The translations under genes and the position numbers were made by a program. Under the pieces are notes generated by a model. That model saw nothing but the letters and a program-made list of their open reading frames with translations, was not told the origin of the DNA and searched no databases. DNA of 58,680 nt from Solirubrobacteraceae bacterium (lineage in GTDB: Bacteria > Actinomycetota > Thermoleophilia > Solirubrobacterales > Solirubrobacteraceae): positions 1 to 58,680 of the forward strand of contig JADGPL010000021.1 in NCBI GenBank assembly GCA_017882455.1, in the 5' to 3' direction. The stretch's first letter is position 1. Each line of letters begins with the position of its first letter. Below are positions 14,298 through 23,835 of the stretch, piece after piece.

Positions 14298-14849
14298 ATG
14301 ATGCCTCTGCGTAGTCGGCCGGGAGCCGGCCTCTTGCGACTCGCCGTGCTGTGCCTCGTGGCTGTCGCCTTCGCCGGCGTGCTGGCCGGCTGTGGCTCGA
14401 GCTCCGGCGGTGGCGGCGGCGGTGGCGAAGGCGGAGGCTCTGGCGCGAACGCCAAAGCGTCCTCCAGCGTGGCCAAGGCGGGCGCCCCCGAAGAAGCGGC
14501 CGAAGCCGCCACCAAGAAGCACCAGGCCGAAGCCGCCAAGCGCGAAGCGGCCGAAGAAGCCGAAGTCAAGAAACGCGTGGCGGCGGCCGCAAAGGAAGCC
14601 GAAGCCGCGGCGCCGAAGTCCAAGAAGGGCAAGAAGGGAAAGAAGGGCTCGAGCAGGTCCAAGAAGGGCTCCGGCTCCGGTGGCAAGGGCTCAGGAGGAG
14701 CAAAGAGCCCCTCGAAGTCCAAGAAGCACAGCAAGAGCAAGGCGGGCTCACAGAGCAAGGCGGCCGAAGAAGCGGCGCGCAAGCAGTTCGCAAAGGAAGA
14801 AGCGGCCGAAGCCAAGACCTACAAGAAGCTCGAAGGCCAGGGCAAGTAG
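14298..14849 (+). CDS. Lysine/alanine-rich lipoprotein with histone-like tail
   Basis: About 183 aa from the ATG at 14298 (MMPLRSRPGAG). The lipobox is VLAGCGSS, followed by a glycine run and then a region rich in Ala, Glu and Lys (coiled-coil-like, AEAAKREAAEEAEVKKRVAA). A strongly basic stretch of Lys, Ser and Gly follows (KSKKGKKGKKGSSRSKKGSG). The basic part resembles the tails of histone-H1-like proteins but would be displayed outside the membrane; binding of teichoic-type polymers or extracellular DNA is conceivable but unproven. Glu codons are almost all GAA, unlike the GAG-rich neighbours. Confidence 0.65.
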   Translation: MMPLRSRPGAGLLRLAVLCLVAVAFAGVLAGCGSSSGGGGGGGEGGGSGANAKASSSVAKAGAPEEAAEAATKKHQAEAAKREAAEEAEVKKRVAAAAKEAEAAAPKSKKGKKGKKGSSRSKKGSGSGGKGSGGAKSPSKSKKHSKSKAGSQSKAAEEAARKQFAKEEAAEAKTYKKLEGQGK

Positions 14850-14864
14850 CCGCTCGAGGTGCTT

Positions 14865-15533
<669 letters not shown>

Positions 15534-15579
15534 TGCTGCGCGCCAGCCTAACCGGTGAGCCCACCCACCCGGCGTGCGC

Positions 15580-16572
15580 TTACGCCTTGCGCAGCAGCTC
15601 GGCAGCGTGCTCGGGCGCGACGATGTTCAGGTTGACGTCCGTGGAGAGCTCGAGGCCGGCCAGGTGGGTCAGGCGCGGCAGCACGTCGATCCGCCAGCAG
15701 AAGTCCTCCGCCCCGAGCGGCGCCGTGCGCACCCACAGGTTCAGGGGCGGACTGGATCCCAGGTGACGCGCCAGGCGGCACAGGCCATCGTGCAGAAGCG
15801 CCGCGCCCGTGGGGCCGTCGTCATGGAAACGGGCACGGGGAGAGCGCGGCGCCAGCATCAGCTGGAAGGGCAGGCGCGAGGCATACGGTGCCAACAGCAC
15901 GGCCTCCTCGTCGATCGCCACGATGCGCTCGCGCCGGCGCACCTCCTCGGCCACCAGGTCGCCGAGCAGGCTCTGCCCCATCGTGCGGGTCGTGTAGGCG
16001 CTCGCGCGCTCGCGCTCCCGTGCCACGGCGGCCGGGACGAAGTCCAGCGCATACAGCTGGGCGTGGGTGTGCGGCAGCGACGCGCCCGCCTCGCGCCGCT
16101 CGTTGACGATCAGTTGCAGGTAGGCACTGCCCTCGTGGGCGCGCATCCGCTCTCGCCAGACCTCGACCGCCGCAACCACCTGCTCGACCGGAAGCTCGGC
16201 CAGCGAGAGCACGGACTGCGGGCCGTTGATGATCACCTCGTGAGCGCCCGTGGCCGGCATCGAGCTGAAGAGCTCGGGACGCGCCTCGCCCGGCGATGAC
16301 TCCTCGTCCCGCGGCGCGGCGGGGCTGAGAGCCGGGTAGAGGTTGGGCACCACCCGCACGCTCCAGCCGGGTGAGTCGGGGAGCGTGCCCGCATTCCGCA
16401 CCGCGTGCAGCTCGGGCGGCGTGCGGTCCTCGTGGCCCTCGGCGAACGGGTCCCTCTCGGGGTCGATCGCCTCGGGCGCAGCGCATGTCGGCTCTCCGCC
16501 CGGGCGGCGCGAGCGCTCGCCCGCGACGATCGTCCTGTGCCCGCTCAGTGGGTCGATTCGCAGCTCGGGCAT
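15580..16572 (-). CDS. galT: Galactose-1-phosphate uridylyltransferase
   Basis: 330 aa, of the HIT superfamily. It converts UDP-glucose and galactose-1-phosphate to glucose-1-phosphate and UDP-galactose in the Leloir pathway. Visible: N-terminal RIDPLSGHRTIVAGERSRRP (5-24), VRVVPNLYPAL (72-82), GAHEVIINGP (109-118), and the catalytic HIT-like motif SLPHTHAQLYA (165-175), with H168/H170 as the nucleophile region. The C-terminus has NLWVRTAP and FCWRIDVLPRLTHLAGLELS. The start is the ATG at 16572, 2 bp after the stop of the tlpA-like gene; co-transcribed. Confidence 0.9.
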   Translation of the reverse strand: MPELRIDPLSGHRTIVAGERSRRPGGEPTCAAPEAIDPERDPFAEGHEDRTPPELHAVRNAGTLPDSPGWSVRVVPNLYPALSPAAPRDEESSPGEARPELFSSMPATGAHEVIINGPQSVLSLAELPVEQVVAAVEVWRERMRAHEGSAYLQLIVNERREAGASLPHTHAQLYALDFVPAAVARERERASAYTTRTMGQSLLGDLVAEEVRRRERIVAIDEEAVLLAPYASRLPFQLMLAPRSPRARFHDDGPTGAALLHDGLCRLARHLGSSPPLNLWVRTAPLGAEDFCWRIDVLPRLTHLAGLELSTDVNLNIVAPEHAAELLRKA

Positions 16573-16574
16573 GC

Positions 16575-17165
16575 TCAGGCGTCGAGCGCGTAGCGCCGGA
16601 TGTCCTGTTCGAGCTTGGCCACGCTCAGATACGGGCCCTGGTGGATGAACTGAGAGCCACCGCGGTTGTAGAACACCGTCACCGGCGTGAACGTAGAGTC
16701 GGTTATCGCGAGCCCTGCCTGGCCGCTGTGGTCGTAGTAGCTCGGGTAGCTCACTGGGAAGGAGCGCAGGAAGGCCAGCGGGCCGGCTCGGCTCGTATCT
16801 CCCGAGTCGATGCCGATGAACGCCACCTGACGGCCCTGCGAGACGGAAACGTGCTGGAAGACCCCGAACTCGGCTCTGCACGGTTCGCACCACGAGGCCC
16901 ACTTGTTCACCACGATCGGGCGCCCGCGGAGCGAGGCCAGCCGAGCACGCAGGGCGGGCAGACCGCCCGCGAGGAGCTCGCCCGCCTGCCCGTGCAGGGC
17001 GGCGAGCGGCGCCGGGGAGCCGGCCAGGCGCAAGCGCATCTCGGCCGCGGTCAGCCGCGGGGGCGCGCTGGAGGTCGAGGAGCCGGCGAGCTGGAGCAGG
17101 CCCACGACGAGCAGCGCCAGCAGAGCAAGCGCGCCGAGGGCGATGGGTAGCCGCCTGAGGGTCAT
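16575..17165 (-). CDS. TlpA/ResA-like membrane-anchored thioredoxin
   Basis: 196 aa. N-terminal membrane anchor (about 8-27, ALGALALLALLVVGLLQLAG), then a thioredoxin fold on the outer side. The active site is NKWASWCEPCRAEF (87-100, CxxC), followed by VAFIGIDSGD and FTPVTVFYNRGG with the cis-Pro (TP). Such proteins reduce disulfides or keep cytochrome c CxxCH motifs reduced; the genome has a ccm operon nearby (26099-28465), but this gene is in a separate unit with galT. Starts at ATG 17165. Confidence 0.85.
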   Translation of the reverse strand: MTLRRLPIALGALALLALLVVGLLQLAGSSTSSAPPRLTAAEMRLRLAGSPAPLAALHGQAGELLAGGLPALRARLASLRGRPIVVNKWASWCEPCRAEFGVFQHVSVSQGRQVAFIGIDSGDTSRAGPLAFLRSFPVSYPSYYDHSGQAGLAITDSTFTPVTVFYNRGGSQFIHQGPYLSVAKLEQDIRRYALDA

Positions 17166-17349
17166 CGCCGCTAAGGGTGGCAGATGACGTTCACTTCAAA
17201 CGCGCCTCCGCGTGCTATATCCTCAAGGGCACGTCAGAGCCGGGGCTCTCCGAGCTTCCGGCTAACCGGCGCCATTCGGGCGCCAACCCTTTTCGAGCCG
17301 CGCCGAAACCACTTCGACAGCGGCTCAGTCTCGAAGTCCAGAGCCTCCA

Positions 17350-20088
17350 TTGGCCGAGTCCACCTCAGTGGCCCTCGCGGCCGCGCCCATTCCGAGTTCC
17401 GCCGATATCGCTCGCGCGGAGAAGTTCGTGCGCGAGCGCTTCCTGCACGAGGGCGAGGACGCGGCCGTGGCGCTGGCGTCGGGGACGCCGCGCAGGCGCG
17501 CGCTCGACCAAGCGCTCGCCGAGCTCGAGGCCGACCCCAAGGCCAAGCACCCCTCCACGGCCTGGCGGCGTGAGTTCTCGCTGCTGCTCGGGCTGGAGCG
17601 GCTGCTCTCCGAGGAGGAGCCCACCCTCGTCGATGGGACGGTCCTCTCCGCACACCAGGTGGACGCGCTCTCGGGCACGCTCACGGCGCTGCTGGCGGAG
17701 GCTCAGCGCACCGGCAACGGCAACGGTCGTGGGGCGCCCTCGGCCTCTCCCGAGCTGCTCGCGTCGGCCGACATTCTCGGCCCCGAGGACGTCGAGTCCG
17801 ACGGCGACGGCGATACCGTGCAGACGCGCGAGCGCGAGCCGGAAGCCGCCGAGGAGGATGAGGAGGACGTCGAGGACGAGGAGGACGAGGAGGACGACGA
17901 GGAGGACGACGACCTCGGTCCCGTCCAGCGCGCCGCCCCCGACGAGGACGAGGACGAGGACGACGAGCTCGAGGAGGAGCTGGAGGATCAGGACGAGCCC
18001 GAGGACGAGCCCGAGCTCCAGACGGAATCCGACGAGGAGCCGCGCGACTGGGTGGACGAGGACGAGGACGAGGAGGAAGCCCTCGCGGAGCAGCCCGAGG
18101 ACCCCAACGCCGCCAAGCGCTTCTGGTTCGAGCACGCCACGGGCGCCGGCAAGACGGTGGCGGCCCTGGGCTTTGTCGAGGCCTCCCAGACGGGCGGGGT
18201 GCTGATCCTCACCCACCGGCGCAACCTCGTCGACCAGTTCCATGGGGAGCTGCGCGACCGCGGCTACTCCAAGCGCATCAGCCGGCCGCTGCTGATGGGC
18301 GAGGACTCGGTCAAGGGACCGGTGACCGTGGAGACCTATCAGTGGTTCGTGCGCAACGCGGGCAAGATCTCGAGCGCCTACACGATCGTGATCTGCGACG
18401 AGGCCCACACGGCCCTGGGCGAGAAGACGAGCGGGGCGATCCGCAACTGGACCGGTCCGATCTTCATCGGCATGACGGCCACGGGCGCCCTGATCGCTCG
18501 CCACGTCACCGATCTCTTCCCCACCCAGACCTCTCGCTTCGATCTCGCCCAGGCGGCCCGCCGCGGCGTGATCTCACCGCTTCGCTGCGTACGCATCTCG
18601 CCCGGCGTGGGCGTGCGCACGATCGCCAAGGTGCCGCTCAGGCGCGGCGAGGTGGACACCGAGTTCGACCAGGACGAGCTCGCCAAACTGCTCGACCAGC
18701 AGCCATTCAACATGGCCGTGGCGAACCTCTACAAGACCCGCTTCAACGGCGTTCCAGGTGTCGTCTACGCCGCCGGGGTGCGCCACGCCTACAACCTCGC
18801 CGAAGCGTTCCGCGCGGAGAACATCAAGGCTGAAGGCGTCTCCGGCGAGACTCCCAAGCGCGAGCTCGTCGAGATCCTCGCGCGCTACGAGCGTGGCGAC
18901 ATCGACGTGCTGATCAACGCCCAGCTGCTGGCCGAGGGTTGGAACAGCCCGCGGGCCACCGTCTGCGTGCACCTCGCGCCGACCGCCTCCAAGCGCATCT
19001 ACCAGCAGCGCGTGGGACGCGTCACGCGTCGCCATCCCGGCAAGGAGGCCGGCCTGGTCGTCGACTTCGTGCACCCCGCCACCAAGCACGACGACCCCGT
19101 GGTCACGCTGCACTCGCTGCTCGATCGCGACGTATATCGCGGCGGCGCGATCGTGGTCGGCCCGGTGCGCCGCGGGCGTGGGCGGCGGATGCGTGTGGAG
19201 CGCCGCGTGCTGCCCGTCTGCGCCGAGGAGGAGCGGCGCTTCGCCGTCTTCGAGCGCGAGCTGTGGCGGATCGCGGTCGAGCACCTCGACTACGGCGAGC
19301 AGCACCTGTGGGCTGCCCTCGCCGGCGCCCGCGTGGCGCCCAACGGCTGGCGCAGGGCGCGGGCGATGCTTCACTTCGACAAGACGGGCGAGCTCAAGAG
19401 CCGCTTCCTGATCACGGCGGTCAAGCGCAACAAGAACCCGCAGCTGCGCCTGCGCGCGCTGGCCGACATCGCCGCGCTGCGCGACCCCGACTCCTTCGAC
19501 GAGGCGATCGACATCATCGGCGGCTGGCCGCGCGAAGAGCGCAAGGAGGCCACCAAGATCATGCTGCGCGCGCTCGTCGAGCGCCGCATCGGGCGCCGTG
19601 ATCAGGCCAACGCCTGGATCTGGCGCCTGGCCGAGTACACGCGCGACGTGCACGAGGAGTACGCCGTCCAGCGCTGGCCCGAGACCAAGCGCCTGCTGGG
19701 CCTGCTCGTCAACTCGGCCGGCGGCGCGCACGCACGCAATGCCCGCCGCCTGATCCACGCCGCGCGCAAGCAGGACCGGCGCCTCGCCGCAGCGCTGCTG
19801 GCGGCCGCGCTCGCGCACACGCCCGAGGCCGAGGAGGCGCTGCGCGGAGCACGCACGCGGATGGCGCGCAAGCCTCCCGCGCTGGCCCGCGAGCTCCTGC
19901 GCAACTTCCCCAAACGCCGCGCCCGCAACGCGCGGCGCCGGCGCAAGGGCGCAAAGGCCCCCGCCAACGGCGGGGCCCCCACGGGCGCTCAGATGGCGTC
20001 GCTCGAGGGAGGCCAGGGCGCCCAGACCCAGGACGAGCTGCGCCAGGACGTGCGCGACGGGCTCGCGCGCGACGCCACGCTCAGCTGA
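17350..20088 (+). CDS. DEAD/DEAH-box helicase with long acidic linker
   Basis: About 912 aa from TTG 17350 (a GTG at 17368 is an alternative). An N-terminal alpha-helical domain (about 20-125) is followed by an extremely acidic stretch (about 155-255, mostly Asp/Glu), then an SF2 helicase core. Visible helicase motifs are FEHATGAGKTVAALGF (Walker A, about 260-275), LTHRRNLVDQFH, VICDEAHTALGEK (DEAH, motif II), IGMTATGAL (motif III) and, at the other end, YQQRVGRVTRRHPGK (motif VI). The last third (about 620-850) is helical and repeat-like. It probably remodels DNA or RNA using ATP; no specific family name is safe. Its end overlaps the convergent birA stop by 8 bp. Confidence 0.8.
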   Translation: MAESTSVALAAAPIPSSADIARAEKFVRERFLHEGEDAAVALASGTPRRRALDQALAELEADPKAKHPSTAWRREFSLLLGLERLLSEEEPTLVDGTVLSAHQVDALSGTLTALLAEAQRTGNGNGRGAPSASPELLASADILGPEDVESDGDGDTVQTREREPEAAEEDEEDVEDEEDEEDDEEDDDLGPVQRAAPDEDEDEDDELEEELEDQDEPEDEPELQTESDEEPRDWVDEDEDEEEALAEQPEDPNAAKRFWFEHATGAGKTVAALGFVEASQTGGVLILTHRRNLVDQFHGELRDRGYSKRISRPLLMGEDSVKGPVTVETYQWFVRNAGKISSAYTIVICDEAHTALGEKTSGAIRNWTGPIFIGMTATGALIARHVTDLFPTQTSRFDLAQAARRGVISPLRCVRISPGVGVRTIAKVPLRRGEVDTEFDQDELAKLLDQQPFNMAVANLYKTRFNGVPGVVYAAGVRHAYNLAEAFRAENIKAEGVSGETPKRELVEILARYERGDIDVLINAQLLAEGWNSPRATVCVHLAPTASKRIYQQRVGRVTRRHPGKEAGLVVDFVHPATKHDDPVVTLHSLLDRDVYRGGAIVVGPVRRGRGRRMRVERRVLPVCAEEERRFAVFERELWRIAVEHLDYGEQHLWAALAGARVAPNGWRRARAMLHFDKTGELKSRFLITAVKRNKNPQLRLRALADIAALRDPDSFDEAIDIIGGWPREERKEATKIMLRALVERRIGRRDQANAWIWRLAEYTRDVHEEYAVQRWPETKRLLGLLVNSAGGAHARNARRLIHAARKQDRRLAAALLAAALAHTPEAEEALRGARTRMARKPPALARELLRNFPKRRARNARRRRKGAKAPANGGAPTGAQMASLEGGQGAQTQDELRQDVRDGLARDATLS

Positions 20089-20848
20089 TTCGCTCCAGGT
20101 GCACCTCGCCGGAGCCGATCGCGGTATGGCCGCCCTGCGCCAGCGCCACCACCAGCCGCCCCTCGCCGTCGATCCCCTGCGCGCGCCCCCTGCCGCCGCT
20201 CCAGGCGACCTCGCGTCCCTTCAGCGCGTCGCGCTCCCGCCACGCCTCGAGCGTCTCCGCGGGCTCCTGTGCTAGACGATGCCCCAGCGCTTGCAGCAGT
20301 CGCGTGAGCGTCGGCTCGATCTCGCTCGGCGCGGCACCCATCGTGGCGGCCGGCAGGCCTTGGCCTGAATAGGTGCCATCCGCGTTCGCGCGCAGCTCGG
20401 CGGGGAGATCCTCCAGGCGCACGGCCACGTTGAGGCCGATCCCGAGCACGGCCCAGCCCTCCTGCGGTCGCCCCTCGATCAGGATGCCGGCCAGCTTGGC
20501 CAGCGGTGCGGCAGCGCCGCCTGCGAGCCCGACCACGATGTCGTTCGGCCACTTGATGGATGCACGCTCGTCAGCGACCTCGCACACCGCCACGGCTGCC
20601 ATCAGCGGCAGCAGCCGCGGCGGCGAGCGCAGCAGCAGCGACATCAGCAGCGAGCTGTCCGGGGGAGCCGACCAGCGCCGGCCCTGGCGCCCGCGCCCGG
20701 CGCTCTGCTCGGAGGCCGTGACCAGCGTGCCGTGTGGCGCGCCCGCGCGGGCGAGCTCGCGGGCGCGCTCGTTGGTCGAGTCGGTGCTGCGCAGGTGCAC
20801 GCGTGGGAACCCCAGTCGCGCGCCTGCATCCGCGGCGGCGATGCTCAC
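20081..20848 (-). CDS. birA: Biotin-[acetyl-CoA-carboxylase] ligase
   Basis: 255 aa from the GTG at 20848, whose GTGA overlaps the stop of the SAM-hydrolase gene. It activates biotin as biotinyl-AMP and attaches it to BCCP of carboxylases. Motifs: STDSTNERARELA (21-33), SAGRGRQGRRW (49-59, the GRGRxGxxW biotinyl-AMP loop), SIKWPNDIVV (97-106, KWPND) and LAGILIEG (119-126). There is no N-terminal HTH, so it is a monofunctional class I ligase. Last gene of the long minus-strand operon. Confidence 0.92.
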   Translation of the reverse strand: MSIAAADAGARLGFPRVHLRSTDSTNERARELARAGAPHGTLVTASEQSAGRGRQGRRWSAPPDSSLLMSLLLRSPPRLLPLMAAVAVCEVADERASIKWPNDIVVGLAGGAAAPLAKLAGILIEGRPQEGWAVLGIGLNVAVRLEDLPAELRANADGTYSGQGLPAATMGAAPSEIEPTLTRLLQALGHRLAQEPAETLEAWRERDALKGREVAWSGGRGRAQGIDGEGRLVVALAQGGHTAIGSGEVHLERIS

Positions 20849-21672
20849 GCGCGCTCCAGGACGAGCTCCGCGTCGCGCTCCACACCCAGCAGCTCCGCTG
20901 CCGAGCCCAGGTTGACCGCCAGCGCCGCCGCTCCCTGGGCGTCCGCGTAGAGCAGCAGCGCGCCGGGCTCCACCGCGGCGAACGTGCGCCCCAGGCGCGC
21001 TGTGTGCGCGAGCTCCCCGTGGCGCACCGTGACGGTGTCGCCGGGAGCGCCACCGAGGGCGGCCAGCTGCTCCGGCGAGGCGTCGAGGACCACGTTGCCG
21101 AAGCCGTCGCCGTGCATAGCGTGGGCCGTCAACCGCCCTCCGCTGAAGCTGGCCGTGGGCAGCTCCAGGCGGTGGAGCTCCGCCACATCCAGCGGCTCGC
21201 CGAGCTCCCGCAACGCCGCCCCCGCCGCCAGCGCGGCGGCGACCGGTGCAAAGATGTCGCGGCCGTGGAAGGTACTCGACACCGGCTCGAGGCGCACCGG
21301 CGAGCGGCCCACGTCGACCACCTCGCTCACCCCCGCAAAGCGCTCGGCCGCGAGCATCAGCAGCCCGTTGTCCGGGCCCACCAGCAGGCGATCCTCGACG
21401 GCGGTGCGCATCGCCACCGCGCGGCGCGCCGAGCCCACGCCGGGATCGACGACCGCCAGGTGCACCCCGGCCGGCACGAACGGCAGTGCGCCGCGCAGCG
21501 CAAACGCGCCCGCGCGGACGTCCTGGGGCGCGATCGAGTGCGTGAGATCGATCACACGCGCCCGCGGGCAGCGCGAGGCGATCACCCCATGGCATACCCC
21601 GACGAACTCGTCGAGGAGCCCGTAGTCGGAGAGAAAGCTGACGATCGGCGCCGTGGGGCCGCCATGCCCCAT
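20845..21672 (-). CDS. S-adenosyl-L-methionine hydrolase (SAM hydroxide adenosyltransferase family)
   Basis: 275 aa if started at ATG 21672 (MGHGGPTAPIVSFLSDYG), just after the TAG of the cobA-hemD gene; an ATG at 21699 would overlap that gene. Family motifs: VSFLSDYGLLDEFVGVCHGV, VIDLTHSIAPQDVRAGAF, LAVVDPGVGSARR, VGPDNGLL and STFHGRDIFAP. Members hydrolyse SAM to adenosine and methionine. Its place after a SAM-dependent methyltransferase gene (cobA) may be meaningful, but functional coupling is inference. Confidence 0.85.
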   Translation of the reverse strand: MGHGGPTAPIVSFLSDYGLLDEFVGVCHGVIASRCPRARVIDLTHSIAPQDVRAGAFALRGALPFVPAGVHLAVVDPGVGSARRAVAMRTAVEDRLLVGPDNGLLMLAAERFAGVSEVVDVGRSPVRLEPVSSTFHGRDIFAPVAAALAAGAALRELGEPLDVAELHRLELPTASFSGGRLTAHAMHGDGFGNVVLDASPEQLAALGGAPGDTVTVRHGELAHTARLGRTFAAVEPGALLLYADAQGAAALAVNLGSAAELLGVERDAELVLERA

Positions 21673-21676
21673 CGCG

Positions 21677-23182
21677 CTAGTCGCCTCGCGCGAGGGCATC
21701 TGTGAGCAGCGCCTCGACCACGCCGTCCACGTCGTGGCGCTCGGCCTCCACGTGCGGGGCGATTCCGTGCTCGATCAGCGTCTCGGTGGTGACAGGTCCG
21801 ATTGACACGATGCGCGTTCCCGGCGAGAGCCCGGCCTCGCCGCCGCAGGCCTGCAGGAAGAAGCGCACCGTGGAGGATGAGGTGAAGGTGATGTAGTCCG
21901 CCTGGCGTGCCGATACGAGGGCCGCTGCGTCGAGCGGCTCGGCGACCGTCTCATACAGGGCGAGCACGTCAACCTCGGCGCCGCGTGCGCTCAGCGCGTC
22001 GGGCAGCACGTCGCGCGCCTCGCGTGCGCGGGCCACGAGCGCGTGCCGAACCGGGATCTCGGCCAGCGCCTCCACCAGCGACTCCGCGACGAAGCGCTCG
22101 GGGACCACGTCGGCGCTGATCCCGTGGGCGGCGAGCGCCCTGGCTGTCCCCGGCCCGATTGCCGCCACCGTCGCCGCGGCCAGGGCGCGCGCGTCGCGAC
22201 CCGTGGCCGCGAGCTGCTCGAACAGCGCCTCCACGCCGTTGGGGCTGGTCAGGCAGATGAGGTCATAGGGGGAGAGGTCGAGCTCGGTGACGGGGAGCTG
22301 GCGGATGCGGATCACGGGAGCCTGGACCACGCCCGCTCCGAGCTTCTCCAGACGGCGTGCCAGCGTGCTCGTCTGTGTGCGGGCGCGCGTGACCGCCACC
22401 GTGCGTCCGGCCAGCGGGCGCGGGCCGAGCCACGCCAGCTCGTCCGCCAGCGCGACGACCGGGCCGACCACGGTTATGGACGGCGCGCGCACCTCCTCTC
22501 GCCGGGCGATCTCGGCGATCGTCTCGAGTGTGCCCGTGACCGTGCGCTGGCTGGGGAGCGTACCCGCTTCAACGAGTGCCACCGGCTCCTTGGCCGGGCG
22601 CCCGGCGGCGATCAGGGCGGCGGCGATCTGGGGCAGGCGGCGCACGCCCATGTAGAGCACGAGCGTCCCCGGGAAGGCCGCCAGGGCGCTCCAGTCCACC
22701 CCCGCGTCATCTTCACGGGCGCAGCCGGCGGCGTCCTCGCGGCTGTGTCCGGTGACGAGCGCGACTGCGCCGGCGAGCCCGCGGTGTGTCACCGGGATGC
22801 CCGCATATGCGCTCGCGCCGACGCCCGCGGTCACGCCGGGCACGACCTCGAAGGGAATGCCCGCGGCGCGCAGCGCCAGCGCCTCCTCGCCCCCACGCCC
22901 GAACACGAACGGGTCTCCTCCCTTCAGGCGCACCACGGTCCTGCCCGCCCGCGCGTGGGCCAGGAGATCCCGTTCGGTTCGCTCCTGGGGCACCGACGGC
23001 CCCCCGCCCTCCTTGCCCACATAGATCAGCTCGGCATCCTCGCGCGCCCCTTCGAGCGCGCTGCTCGGGATCAGCCGGTCGTAGAGGATCACGTCCGCGA
23101 GCGCGATCAGCTCGAGCGCGCGCGCTGTCAGCAGCCCGGGGTCGCCGGGCCCGGCGCCGACCAGGTAGACGATGCCCTTCAT
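21677..23182 (-). CDS. cobA-hemD: Fused uroporphyrinogen-III methyltransferase / uroporphyrinogen-III synthase
   Basis: 501 aa from ATG 23182, overlapping the vapC stop (ATGA). The N-terminal SUMT domain (1-245) makes precorrin-2 from uroporphyrinogen III: LVGAGPGDPGLLTARALELI (7-26), VRLKGGDPFVFGRGGEEALA and VPGVTAGVGASAYAGIPVTH. The C-terminal HemD domain (255-500) cyclises hydroxymethylbilane: VAVTRARTQTSTLARRLEKL, LICLTSPNGVEALFEQLA, TFTSSSTVRFFL, VSIGPVTTETLIEHG. One polypeptide thus makes the uro'gen III ring and diverts it to sirohaem; HemC acts just before. Confidence 0.95.
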   Translation of the reverse strand: MKGIVYLVGAGPGDPGLLTARALELIALADVILYDRLIPSSALEGAREDAELIYVGKEGGGPSVPQERTERDLLAHARAGRTVVRLKGGDPFVFGRGGEEALALRAAGIPFEVVPGVTAGVGASAYAGIPVTHRGLAGAVALVTGHSREDAAGCAREDDAGVDWSALAAFPGTLVLYMGVRRLPQIAAALIAAGRPAKEPVALVEAGTLPSQRTVTGTLETIAEIARREEVRAPSITVVGPVVALADELAWLGPRPLAGRTVAVTRARTQTSTLARRLEKLGAGVVQAPVIRIRQLPVTELDLSPYDLICLTSPNGVEALFEQLAATGRDARALAAATVAAIGPGTARALAAHGISADVVPERFVAESLVEALAEIPVRHALVARAREARDVLPDALSARGAEVDVLALYETVAEPLDAAALVSARQADYITFTSSSTVRFFLQACGGEAGLSPGTRIVSIGPVTTETLIEHGIAPHVEAERHDVDGVVEALLTDALARGD

Positions 23183-23571
23183 CTGCCGACTGGCCAATGG
23201 TCGACGTCGAGCTCGGGCATCGGGAAATGCTTGGGATTGCCCGTTGCCAGGCGAGCGCCGACGCTCACCGCTGCCGCCGCGATCAGGCAGTCCGCCTGGC
23301 TCAGCGTGATTCCCCTGCGGGCATAGTCTCGCCGCCAACTTCCCGCGCGCTCTCCCTCCGCCCGGCCGAGCGGCGCAAGTTGAAGCCCGCTGAGGAAGCG
23401 CATGATCACCGCCTCCTTCCCACCGGCGGCACCGCGCATCACCTCCTCGACGTTGACAGCGCATACCCATGGCACGTGCACGGCCTTGCGCAACTCGCGC
23501 ACGCGCGCAGCGGCGGTGCGGCCCCGCAGCGCATCGATCAGCACGGTCGTGTCGAGCAGCAGCGGCGACAA
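23179..23571 (-). CDS. vapC: PIN-domain toxin (VapC-like)
   Basis: 130 aa from the TTG at 23571, which follows immediately after the vapB TAG. Acidic PIN residues are visible: LLLDTTVLIDALRG (D7, D13), EEVMRG (E42 region), and SQADCLIAAAA (D94 region) with TGNPKHFPM near the end. PIN toxins cleave RNA. The stop overlaps the ATG of cobA-hemD, so toxin translation is coupled to a haem-biosynthesis gene, which is unusual. The gene pair interrupts an otherwise continuous tetrapyrrole operon. Confidence 0.85.
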   Translation of the reverse strand: MSPLLLDTTVLIDALRGRTAAARVRELRKAVHVPWVCAVNVEEVMRGAAGGKEAVIMRFLSGLQLAPLGRAEGERAGSWRRDYARRGITLSQADCLIAAAAVSVGARLATGNPKHFPMPELDVDHWPVGR

Positions 23572-23817
23572 CTAGCCGACGCGAGCTGGGTCGCCATAGC
23601 GTTGCGTAGTGACCCAGCCGGCAGGATCGCGATCCCAGTCCTGCTCATTCCCCGCCAGCGCGCCCAAGCCGGCTTCGATGTCCTCCCAACGACGCTCATC
23701 CTCGAGCGCGCGACGTACCGTCTCGCTGATGAACATGCTGCGGCGCCGCCTGCCCACGCGCTGGTCGAGCTGCTCTACGAGGTCATCGTCAAGGCTTATG
23801 TGCAATCGCATGGCCAC
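23572..23817 (-). CDS. vapB: Ribbon-helix-helix antitoxin (VapB-like)
   Basis: 81 aa: MAMRLHISLDDDLVEQLDQR (strand plus first helix), then RSMFISETVRRALEDERRWE (second helix), the RHH fold of CopG/VapB antitoxins. The C-terminal half (EAGLGALAGNEQDWDRDPAG) is the acidic, probably toxin-binding tail. It lies 18 bp after hemC and directly before vapC, with no gap. Confidence 0.85.
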   Translation of the reverse strand: MAMRLHISLDDDLVEQLDQRVGRRRRSMFISETVRRALEDERRWEDIEAGLGALAGNEQDWDRDPAGWVTTQRYGDPARVG

Positions 23818-23835
23818 ACACTAACACACAGCATC

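Noticed and set aside
21246-21545. Open frame opposite the SAM hydrolase
   Set aside because: Arg/Pro-rich shadow with no motif; the minus-strand gene has full family motifs.
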